NCBI RefSeq assembly: GCF_030532965.1
Contig: NZ_JAUNKC010000003.1
Location: 124,001-188,000, forward strand
Source: Corynebacterium sp.
Lineage (GTDB): Bacteria; Actinomycetota; Actinomycetes; Mycobacteriales; Mycobacteriaceae
Reading direction: 5' to 3'
DNA: 64,000 nt
Shown here: positions 27,637-35,135 of the stretch, piece after piece
Numbering within the stretch: position 1 is the first letter of the stretch
Layout of the letters: each line of letters opens with the position of its first letter
Program-made: the position numbers and the translations under genes
Notes under the pieces: model-generated
The model's database searches: none
What the model saw: only the letters and a program-made list of their open reading frames with translations
What the model was told of the DNA's origin: nothing

Positions 27637-29154
27637 TTACCGGGCCAATTCCCACTCGCGGAGGAGTTCAATGACCTCCGCGCGCAGATCGCCTACATCA
27701 GGCTGATTGCTCTTTAAAAACTTCGCCCCGGTGGTGCTGTGGTGTTTTCCGGTTTCTGCTTCGGTCACGGTGATGAGCGAACCGCGGTCGCGCAGCTTCG
27801 CCACCGTGACCAGGCGGCCGTCGTCAAGCGGGCCGAAAAAGGCGTAGTCGCTGGAGTCATAAAAATCTGCGTCGGCAATGATGTCCGAAATATTGATGTG
27901 CACCACCGGATGCACGCAGGATCGACCACGCAATTCGCCGTCACCGCCGATATGGCAGATTGCGGCAACCGTCGTGTCCCCGGCCAGTGTGACTCGTCCA
28001 CTAATCACGCTGGAGCCCGTCACCTGCGCATTATCCTTGACCACCGCGTAGTGCTCCACGATCGCCTGATCCGCCAATAAAGCATTATCGCGCAGGATAG
28101 CTTCGTCGGCTACCCAGGCGTTAGTAAGGCGCGGCCGCCCGCTGTCGGTAAAAAGAGAGCTGACCCAGCCGCCCAGATCGCCGACCGTAACTCCTAGCTC
28201 TTCCAGATCTTTGGTCGCCCGAATCCGGAATACGGTCGTGCCATCAGCAAGTTCTTTGGTTTCGTCGGTCAATTCAAAGCACAAGTCCGCCACCGGTTCC
28301 GCTTGTCGACGAATCTGCTCGGTGGCGACATCAATAACCGGCTGGTATTCCTCGGTAACTTCGGTATCGCATTCGACCGCGATCTCATCGCCAACGCAGC
28401 GATACACCGTGGCGAGGTTATCGGTGTGCCCAATCGGACCGAAGCTGAAGCAATGCCACGAACTGGTGATCTCTGCGTTCCCGGTCACCGTCGCATGGGT
28501 GGGCACCGCTGCGGTGATGTGGGCGGTACCTCCGATCGTCGAAAAGCGAATTTTCGCTTGACCAGCAATAACCGCGTCCTCGGAAATCAAACTATCGGCG
28601 CCTACCACCGCGTTTCCCGAAACTTTGGCGGAGCCAGTGACATAGGAACGGCTCACGGTAGCGGCACCGGTAACCACTGCGTGGTCGTTGATGGTGCCAG
28701 ACGAAATAACCGCCCGGCCACTCACCGTGGCGTTACCTTCGACCACGCCGAGCACCTGGGCCGAACCTTTAACAGTGGCGCTGTCCCCGATCCGCGCCTC
28801 CCCTTGCACTAGACAGCTGCCCTTCACCGTGGCATCGTCTTTGACCTGGGCGTCGTCCTGCACCCGGGCGCGGCCCTTGACCCTGGCGGTGCCGTAAATC
28901 TGGGCGCGGTCACTCACCCGGGCATGCCCAGTCACCCGCGCTTGACCGAAAACCTCAGCATCACCTTCCACCCAGGCGTTTTTACCAATGCGCGGTTTCC
29001 CGGACTCGGTGTGGGTGCTGCTGACCCAACCGCCGAGGTCGCCCGCAGCGACGAACCGCGCCGGTATGTCCTCGGTCGCGCGTATCCGATAGAGCGTTTC
29101 CCCGAAATTATTGGTGGTGGTGTCCTCGGTCAATTCAAACCGAATGCGCGACAT
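27637..29154 (-). CDS. Long beta-helix repeat protein with two N-domain copies
   Basis: About 505 residues. It opens with the domain SRIRFELTEDTTTNNFGETLYRI to GGWVSSTHT, as in the gene at 25861. A long beta-helix of some 20 A-x-V turns (AWVEGDAEVFGQARVTG, ARVSDRAQIYG) fills residues 60-270. A second copy of the N-domain occurs near 325-385 (CFELTDETKELADGTTVFRI, GGWVSSLFTDSG), then a shorter helix and a unique C-terminus. ATG 29154 follows AAGGAG; upstream in-frame codons to 29220 have none. No signal peptide, so probably cytoplasmic. Function unknown. Confidence 0.75.
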   Translation of the reverse strand: MSRIRFELTEDTTTNNFGETLYRIRATEDIPARFVAAGDLGGWVSSTHTESGKPRIGKNAWVEGDAEVFGQARVTGHARVSDRAQIYGTARVKGRARVQDDAQVKDDATVKGSCLVQGEARIGDSATVKGSAQVLGVVEGNATVSGRAVISSGTINDHAVVTGAATVSRSYVTGSAKVSGNAVVGADSLISEDAVIAGQAKIRFSTIGGTAHITAAVPTHATVTGNAEITSSWHCFSFGPIGHTDNLATVYRCVGDEIAVECDTEVTEEYQPVIDVATEQIRRQAEPVADLCFELTDETKELADGTTVFRIRATKDLEELGVTVGDLGGWVSSLFTDSGRPRLTNAWVADEAILRDNALLADQAIVEHYAVVKDNAQVTGSSVISGRVTLAGDTTVAAICHIGGDGELRGRSCVHPVVHINISDIIADADFYDSSDYAFFGPLDDGRLVTVAKLRDRGSLITVTEAETGKHHSTTGAKFLKSNQPDVGDLRAEVIELLREWELAR

Positions 29155-29306
29155 GTGATTTGCTCCTTTTAGGTGGCTGTTCGGCGTTATCTCAAGTGTA
29201 GCCCCAGGACTGATTGTCATAGGCGGTATCGCATAAATACGCCATGCCGGAACGGGCCCGGGGTGTTGTTGGCCACGACCAGCTACGTTGATGCATTATT
29301 GACCAG

Positions 29307-30180
29307 TTAGCGCAGGTCTTCCCACAGTTTCATGCATATTTCTTGGTACTGAACGCGGCGATCGTAGCGCTTAGGCCATTCCCCCATAGCTTCGATGTAC
29401 TGGGAATAAACGGAAATCGCTCCTGGAATATCACCGAATTCGATGTGCAATTCCGCCGCCGTGACATATAAGTGAGCCGCCAACTGATATTGCAAAAGAC
29501 AACTCATGCAATACGCTTGGGCGGTTACACAATCGGTGACCATATCGGGAAACCGCTGGCCAGAAAATTCATGGCGGCGCAGCTCAACCCATAAAAGCCA
29601 TTCCCAGAGTGTCAGGATCGCTGGCACGTCCCCAGGATGCATCCGGTCCTCGGCGCATTCCTGGAGTGCATAAGCCAGATTCCGCAACCCGGTAGCCATA
29701 AACTCCAACGCCGACGGGTCCGACGGGGCTTGATGCAGCCGCACCACCGCGCGGTCGACGTAGTACCGGGCGCAGCCGAAAGCAGCAGCGTCGTCGTAGT
29801 GCTGGAAGCATTCCTGGGCAAAAGCCAACGCCGCAAAGACGACATCGTCGGCGCCACTGTTTACCGCCGCAGCCGCAGCTTGTAATCCCGGCCTCCTCGC
29901 TTCGCCCGGTATGCACGAGGGCGCGGGCGTACAACAGTTTCAGCGAAGTAAGCTCGGCCAGCTGTGGCGCATCGGCTAAGAACTTTTCGGCAATACTGCA
30001 GAGTTCGGCCCACTGTTGATTCTCGCTAAGCTGGGTAGCTTTCGCCAGAACATCGGCGATGGCCGGTTCGGTGACGCTGGCTGCGGCATGTTCTGGTGCG
30101 CCACCAGACCAAATGTCGTCTACCAAGCTCGGGCGGTGCACCGCGTCGACCAAAGCTACACAGTATTGTTCGATTCCCAT
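29307..30180 (-). pseudogene. TPR-like gene broken by a single-base frameshift
   Basis: Two leftward frames together encode one helical protein. The first runs from 30180 (MGIEQYCVALVDAVHRPSL) to about 29890 with LYARALVHTGRSEEAG; the frame then turns into a nonsense Cys/Arg-rich tail. The adjacent frame continues the TPR pattern with LQAAAAAVNSGADDVVF then LAFAQECFQHYDDAAAFGCARYYVDRAVV to the stop at 29307. The join is in the CCCGG run near 29886-29892. The span is 874 bases, 3x291 plus 1, consistent with one inserted base. Either a recent mutation or a sequencing error. Confidence 0.7.
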
Positions 30181-30319
30181 CCGGTACCTTTCGTGCTTAT
30201 CGACGCCACCCCGCCCAGCCCGCTACCACGAGCTGTTACCTGCGACGGTGGGGCGTCGACAAGCACAAAGGAGAACCCCTATGCGGAATCCTCCTTCCTT
30301 AGGACACCTGTCGGTGCTT

Positions 30320-31522
30320 TTAGAACTCAATGTCGTCGGCGATGCCGCCGCCGAACTCCTTGCGCAGATCTTCCGTGATTTCTTCCTGACGGCGCTGCAC
30401 AATCGACATGACCTGGGTCATGTGGCGCGGATCGGACATCCAGCGAGTACCAGCGGCGCTAGCCTCCGCCATGGTCACGCCGTAGTGCTCTTGAACGTAG
30501 CCGTCCGCATCTTCGCCAAATTCACCAACGGCGAGCATCGCGGCATATACCTCGCAGAAGAAATCCCGATCGGAATTCAGCTTCTCGGCATTCGAACCAG
30601 ATGTCGTGCCGCCGGCACCGTCACCGGAGAGAACTGGGTGCGGCTCGTGCATCAACGTGGTGTACTGCATGCCCACCGACATGGGGTAATCGGTGATGCG
30701 CTGCAACCAGCCAGCAGCCGCCTCATCCCACTGGGGACGTTCCACGCCTAAGCGTTCCGCGATGGTGTTAGCCGAGGTGCCGCCGTGCATGAGAGCAGAA
30801 GCCGCAACATAGTCGTGCAGCGTAATACCCGCGATCGGCTGCAATTCCGGCGCGGAGGTATCAACGCTGGCAAACATTTGAGTATAAGCCTGGAATTCCG
30901 CTTCCTGGCCAGTGAAAACCATGTTCTCGTCGAAGCCTGCGGACTCATCCTCCGGCTGGCTCTGGGCGATCTCGGCATGCCGCTCCCACAAGGCATCGTT
31001 GTAGGTGCCATCGATGATCGCCGCAGCCAACGGATCGTTTGGGCGACCAACTTGCCGCACGATTTCCGTCAACGCGTCGGCGATAATTTTCGGCCCCTCA
31101 CGCCGCAATTGGATCAGACCGTCACCGAAGCTTCCCATGATGTTGACGTACGTCACGTCCGCCATGTTGGTACCAGCAGGTTCGAGCACCGTATGCGGCG
31201 CTGTGCGGTACTTCGCCACCGCGTCCTGAACAATCTGGTTAAACCGTGCAGAAGCCAACTCCGGCGATAGCTCGAACGTATGCCGCAGTTTCTTCATCTC
31301 AAGGTTAACGACCGCAATCGCCAGGTGTCCCACGTGGAACCCCTCGCCACTGTCGATCATTTCTTGCAACTCTTGGGCCCGCTCTTCGCAGCGCTGCGCG
31401 ACGATCCGGTCAATTTCTTCTTCGGAATAGTTGCTGATGCCAGCCTTGGCCGCGACGTTTTGCACCATCGCGGTAGCGTCGCTTGGCTTCTTTCCGAACA
31501 TGCCAAGAAGTTTGTCAAACAT
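30320..31522 (-). CDS. Hypothetical protein with LEPAGT module, long form
   Basis: A 400-residue soluble protein that I do not recognise. Residues 1-110 are helical (MFDKLLGMFGKKPSD, then YSEEEIDRIVAQRCEERAQELQ). Residues 112-195 form a module shared with the two genes upstream: VLEPAGTNMADVTYVNIMG, GDGLIQL, DGTYNDALWERHAEIAQ. A second region from about 232 (GITLHDYVAASALMHGG, then WDEAAAGWLQRI and a His/Pro-rich stretch) is unique to this gene and resembles a helical domain in other hypothetical proteins. Last intact gene of the operon starting at 34487. Confidence 0.6.
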   Translation of the reverse strand: MFDKLLGMFGKKPSDATAMVQNVAAKAGISNYSEEEIDRIVAQRCEERAQELQEMIDSGEGFHVGHLAIAVVNLEMKKLRHTFELSPELASARFNQIVQDAVAKYRTAPHTVLEPAGTNMADVTYVNIMGSFGDGLIQLRREGPKIIADALTEIVRQVGRPNDPLAAAIIDGTYNDALWERHAEIAQSQPEDESAGFDENMVFTGQEAEFQAYTQMFASVDTSAPELQPIAGITLHDYVAASALMHGGTSANTIAERLGVERPQWDEAAAGWLQRITDYPMSVGMQYTTLMHEPHPVLSGDGAGGTTSGSNAEKLNSDRDFFCEVYAAMLAVGEFGEDADGYVQEHYGVTMAEASAAGTRWMSDPRHMTQVMSIVQRRQEEITEDLRKEFGGGIADDIEF

Positions 31523-31553
31523 TCTGTAATGCCTTTTCTATGACGATAAGGTT

Positions 31554-32096
31554 TTAGAAATCTGGGCTGTCCTGTGCCTTATCGGCGTATTCTTCCCACA
31601 AATCCTCATCGTAGGTGCCGTTAAGAATGGCGGCGGCTAACCCATCGCCTGGGCGCGCGAACTCGCGAACCAGCTCTTCCAAAAGCGGAACCATTACTTT
31701 GTCGCGTTCTTTCTTCAAGATGATTAAACCGTCACCCATGTTACCCATGATGTTGACATACGTTACATCAGGCTCGTAGGTACCAGCTGGCTCCAAGGTG
31801 GTGCGCGGCGCCTTGCGTATTTTCTGCACGATTTCCTTAGCGAGCTCATTACGCCGCGCCTCGGTTTCCTGTGGATTTGCCTCATGCAGGACCCGGTAAC
31901 GGATCATTTCTATGTTAAGAATAAGGCTGGCGATGTGCCCCACCGGGGTGTCCTCATCAGCCATTGCCTCATTGAGTTCCTCCACCCGATGCGCGCTGCG
32001 CTGTTGGAAGACCTTCTCAATTTCCTCGGGGGTGGAGTTCTGGTTGACCGTTGGGGTCTTGTTGATGCCAAGTAGGGCAAGAAGTTTTTCAAGCAT
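31554..32096 (-). CDS. Hypothetical protein with LEPAGT module, short form
   Basis: A 180-residue protein consisting of the helical N-region and the shared module only: MLEKLLALLGINKTP, TPEEIEKVFQQRSAHRVEELNEAM, then TTLEPAGTYEPDVTYVNIMG, GDGLIIL and NGTYDEDLWEEYADKAQ. It aligns over its whole length with residues 1-195 of the 400-residue neighbour, so one arose from the other by duplication and gain or loss of a C-terminal domain. It lies 31 bases upstream of that gene in the same operon. Confidence 0.6.
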   Translation of the reverse strand: MLEKLLALLGINKTPTVNQNSTPEEIEKVFQQRSAHRVEELNEAMADEDTPVGHIASLILNIEMIRYRVLHEANPQETEARRNELAKEIVQKIRKAPRTTLEPAGTYEPDVTYVNIMGNMGDGLIILKKERDKVMVPLLEELVREFARPGDGLAAAILNGTYDEDLWEEYADKAQDSPDF

Positions 32097-32165
32097 GGAA
32101 AATATCCTTAATTTATGAGTTCAACGTTATGGCAGCCACCCGCATCGAACGAGTGACTGCGGTTT

Positions 32166-33206
32166 TTAAAGGCCGTTATAGCTTTCGCGTTGCGGGCTTT
32201 GCTGAGCAATGGCAGCGTATTGTTCCCACACCTCATTGTTGTAGGTATTGGCCAGCACTGCCTCAGCCAATCCGTCACCAGGGCGGGCCAACGCACGAAC
32301 AATGTCCTCCAGGAGCGCAGCAATCAGGGTGTCGTTGTCCTGACGCAGCAGGATAAGGCCATCGCCGAAACCGCCGATCACATTGACGTAGCTCACGTCC
32401 GGGATCAAGGTTCCCGCTGGTTCGAGATCCGTGTGGGCCTTTTGTGTCGCTTCCACCACCGCGCTGGTGATGAACTGGTGGCGCTTTTGTTCCGCGTATT
32501 CCGGCAGGATTTCGTGCATCACGCGGTACTGCGCCAGCAAGTAGTTGACGTGGCGAACCAGTATTTCGCCGTGGTACAGGTTGTGCTTGAGCACGAGATC
32601 ATCAAGCTCCTTTTCAAGGTGCTTGGTGCGGGAATCCGCCAGGTCCTCCGCCAGCCGCGGCAATGACTGCATCGCTTCGGTCGGGGTGAACGTCGTTTGG
32701 GTTTCGCACCCTAAGCAGGTGAGGTACTGCGATGTGTAGTACATCTTGTCCACGGGAACCGGCGCGCCACATTGGGAACAGGTGAAGCTGTTTTTCAGCT
32801 GTTCGTAGTCCCGCAATGCTTGCTGGTACATCTGCTCGGCTTCGTCGCCGCAGCCGTCGTCGAAAAGGTGATCCGTGTAGGTTTCCAACCACGTCAAAAA
32901 CGCGTCGACGCGCTGCTCGCTTCGCTTGTACTCAGCATCGACTGCATCGTTGTCGGTGTCTTCGAACTTCTCGAAATGCTGCGCAAAGGTGCGTTCCGCT
33001 TTAGTGCCCACGGCCATGATTTGCCGAATCACGGCGGCGGTAAATACCCCGAAAGACTGTTTACCCTCGTCGGATTGATCCGCCCGCATCTCTGCAGCTT
33101 CTTTTTTAGAATCCTCACCGAATTCTTGGCAGCGTTGCTTCAGCTTGGGTAGGAACACATCGAGACGATCCCGCAGGGCGAGAATCTCTTGTAGTTCATT
33201 GGTCAT
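32166..33206 (-). CDS. Zinc-ribbon protein with C-terminal LEPAGT module
   Basis: A 346-residue protein in three parts. Residues 1-135 are acidic and helical (LRDRLDVFLPKLKQRCQEFG). A zinc ribbon follows near 142-170 with CSQCGAPVPVDKMYYTSQYLTCLGC, a C-x2-C-x16-C-x2-C pattern. After a helical stretch (YHGEILVRHVNYLLAQYRVMHE), residues 260-335 carry the shared module: DLEPAGTLIPDVSYVNVIG, GDGLILL, NTYNNEVWEQYAAIAQ. Third gene of the operon led by the SPFH gene. The ribbon suggests a protein or nucleic-acid interaction role, not shown. Confidence 0.62.
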   Translation of the reverse strand: MTNELQEILALRDRLDVFLPKLKQRCQEFGEDSKKEAAEMRADQSDEGKQSFGVFTAAVIRQIMAVGTKAERTFAQHFEKFEDTDNDAVDAEYKRSEQRVDAFLTWLETYTDHLFDDGCGDEAEQMYQQALRDYEQLKNSFTCSQCGAPVPVDKMYYTSQYLTCLGCETQTTFTPTEAMQSLPRLAEDLADSRTKHLEKELDDLVLKHNLYHGEILVRHVNYLLAQYRVMHEILPEYAEQKRHQFITSAVVEATQKAHTDLEPAGTLIPDVSYVNVIGGFGDGLILLRQDNDTLIAALLEDIVRALARPGDGLAEAVLANTYNNEVWEQYAAIAQQSPQRESYNGL

Positions 33207-33239
33207 GAAAGCTCCTTGAATAATGAAAGCCGTCGCAGA

Positions 33240-33431
33240 TTAGATGTCAGCTGTAATGAATACATATCCACAGTAGCGGCACTCTTTGACACCATGATCC
33301 AGCGCGCGCCCGGCACCACAACCTGGGCAGATTCGCGCTTTGGCACCTGCGGTTTCTTTTTCAAACTCGACTGAAGATTTCTTCGATTCCTGCGATTTCT
33401 TACGCAGCCGTTCCGCGAATGAGCTTGCCAT
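33240..33431 (-). CDS. Small zinc-ribbon protein
   Basis: A 63-residue protein. The N-terminal half is highly charged and helical (FAERLRKKSQESKKSSVEFEKE); the C-terminal half is a zinc ribbon with CPGCGAGRALDHGVKECRYCGY, giving C-x2-C-x12-C-x2-C. It starts three bases after the SPFH stop codon, so the two are translationally coupled. Zinc-ribbon partners are common next to YdjI-type SPFH genes in other bacteria, which supports a role with that membrane-associated protein. Confidence 0.72.
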   Translation of the reverse strand: MASSFAERLRKKSQESKKSSVEFEKETAGAKARICPGCGAGRALDHGVKECRYCGYVFITADI

Positions 33432-33434
33432 TGC

Positions 33435-34487
33435 TTAAAGCTCCTCTAGGATGGCAGCGCGTTTAGCGGCATACTCTTGCTCGGTGATGAGATCCGCTTC
33501 AAACATCTTTTTCAGTTTGGCGAGTTTCTCCATCGGATCTACCGCTGCCGCAGGCTGGTAAGCCGGTGGTTGCTGAGCTGGTGGCTGTTGCTGCTGCATA
33601 GCCTGCATTGCCTGCTGGGCCTGCAACTGCGCCAATTGTGATTGCGCTTGTGCTTGTGCCTGTGCCGCCTGGGTGTTCATTTCCCCAACCAAAAGCCCCA
33701 TCGCGATACCTTCTTGGGCACCGGCGCCTACGGTATTGCGGGCATCGGCGGTTGCAAGCGCGGTATTGAACCGCTGGAACTTGTCCATGTCGCCGATCAT
33801 GTTCATACCGGTGACCTTGTCGTAGTACTCGTTAACCTCGTCTGGCAATGTGACCGAGACGATGGAGAATTGGGTTACCGAGACACCAAGATCCTCAAAG
33901 TACGGCGCGATTACTGGCTGTAGCCGGGCGTTGACCGAGCTCAGGTTCGCAGCAAAGTCCATGACACTAATGCCAGAGGTTGCCATGATCTCGCCGAACT
34001 TGGCGGCAATATAGTCGCGCAATTGCACCTCAATGTCGCGCACGCACAGCACCGGGAAGGAACCGGCGTACTCCCGGAAGAACTTCGCCGGGTCGCTGAT
34101 GCGGACGTTATAGGAGCCGAATGCGCGGACCCGAACCTGTCCGAACTTCGGATCGGCCATCATCACCGGCGCTGGGGTACCCCACTTGAGGTCGACGAAT
34201 TGACGTGTGACCATGTAGAACACGTCGTAGACGTTTGGTGAGGCGAAGCCGTATTTCCAGCCTTTAAGCTGGTCTAAGATCGGGACGTTTTCGCTGGGAA
34301 GGGTGTGCCGACCAGGGCCGTAGACTTCACTCGCTACGCCGTGGGACAGAATCAGTGCTGCCTGATTCTCCCGGACGATAACTTGCGCACCTTTTTTAAT
34401 TTGACCCTGATGTGGCGGCCATTGCCACATCACCAATTGGGGGTCTGGGTCAACACACTCGATAATGTCTATCCACGGGAGAGCCAC
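33435..34487 (-). CDS. SPFH-domain protein (YdjI type) with SHOCT tail
   Basis: A 350-residue protein without a membrane helix. The SPFH core runs to about residue 235: VIVRENQAALILSHGVASEVYGPGRHTL, FGSYNVRISDPAKFFREYAG, LRDYIAAKFGEIMATSG and VTLPDEVNEYYDK. A Gln/Ala-rich stretch (270-310) leads to a C-terminal SHOCT motif (DPMEKLAKLKKMFEADLITEQEYAAKRAAIL). In Bacillus subtilis, YdjI works with zinc-ribbon YdjG and PspA in membrane stress. First gene of a leftward operon: SPFH, zinc ribbon, three LEPAGT-module genes, TPR pseudogene. GTG 34487 follows AAAGGTGA. Confidence 0.85.
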   Translation of the reverse strand: MALPWIDIIECVDPDPQLVMWQWPPHQGQIKKGAQVIVRENQAALILSHGVASEVYGPGRHTLPSENVPILDQLKGWKYGFASPNVYDVFYMVTRQFVDLKWGTPAPVMMADPKFGQVRVRAFGSYNVRISDPAKFFREYAGSFPVLCVRDIEVQLRDYIAAKFGEIMATSGISVMDFAANLSSVNARLQPVIAPYFEDLGVSVTQFSIVSVTLPDEVNEYYDKVTGMNMIGDMDKFQRFNTALATADARNTVGAGAQEGIAMGLLVGEMNTQAAQAQAQAQSQLAQLQAQQAMQAMQQQQPPAQQPPAYQPAAAVDPMEKLAKLKKMFEADLITEQEYAAKRAAILEEL

Positions 34488-34621
34488 TGGTCACCTTTCA
34501 CGCTGCTGAAAAAATGTACGGCGGAGACTGCCTGCGCAAAACGTTAGCACCCACGGCAGACATCAGATGACGAAATCCGATTCGCGATAACCCAAAACTT
34601 ATAAACGACAAAGATTTTTAA

Positions 34622-34649
34622 TTGCATTGACTTTGCATAACCGTTGCAT
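34622..34649 (-). promoter_or_regulatory. Three TTGCAT direct repeats at 11-bp period
   Basis: TTGCAT occurs at 34622, 34633 and 34644, exactly one helical turn apart, so all three face the same side of the DNA. They lie about 135-160 bases upstream of the leftward SPFH gene; a possible -10 (TATAAG) lies between, near 34600. This is the arrangement of an activator site, but the regulator is unknown. Confidence 0.45.
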
Positions 34650-34928
34650 AAAGCCCCCTGCTCGACCCTGTCGATAAATATTACCCAACGTTAACCATCG
34701 AAGTACGTGCGCCACCAAACCCATTCCGCCCCACCGCGCCACCAGCCGTCGACACGCCAAGTACACAATCTTTTATTACTATTTTTTCAGCGTTCCCACC
34801 CCCATTGCCGCCCCCATCGTTTTTCCAGCCAACAAAGGCACGACAGCGCCTCAACCGCCACGCACAACCGGACACCATTCCCAGATTTTCGACCGAACCC
34901 CTTGACCACTCCCCCGAACCCTACTAAT

Positions 34929-34971
34929 ACTAAACTTAGTTCATCATTAAGTTACCCAATCCTAATATAAT
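34929..34971 (+). promoter_or_regulatory. Promoter and candidate TetR operators of the ABC exporter operon
   Basis: TATAAT at 34966-34971 is a perfect -10. Just upstream are ACTAA-AC-TTAGT (34929-34940) and AACTTA with TAAGTT (34933-34938 and 34948-34953), overlapping the expected -35. The operon ends with its own TetR gene, so repression at this site is plausible. Confidence 0.5.
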
Positions 34972-35135
34972 CAATACGGAAAAAGGCCCGGCACTCACCA
35001 TGTTCCGGCACACGAAGCGGCCACAGACACCCCGCTTCGTCGCGGCCATTAGGTCATTTAGTAGGCAAAACACAAGGTGGCACCGGGAGATGCAGCTAGG
35101 ACGCACATTCCGGCCAAATGAGCGAAGGAGACGAT

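Larger units (their letters stand above)
34488..35135. other. Divergent control region between SPFH operon and ABC exporter operon
   Basis: About 650 bases without a supported gene. It holds three TTGCAT repeats upstream of the SPFH operon (34622-34649), a C-rich stretch around 34700-34920 of no evident function, and a promoter with palindromes near 34929-34971 facing the ABC genes. The transcript leader of the ABC operon would be about 160 bases. Confidence 0.5.
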
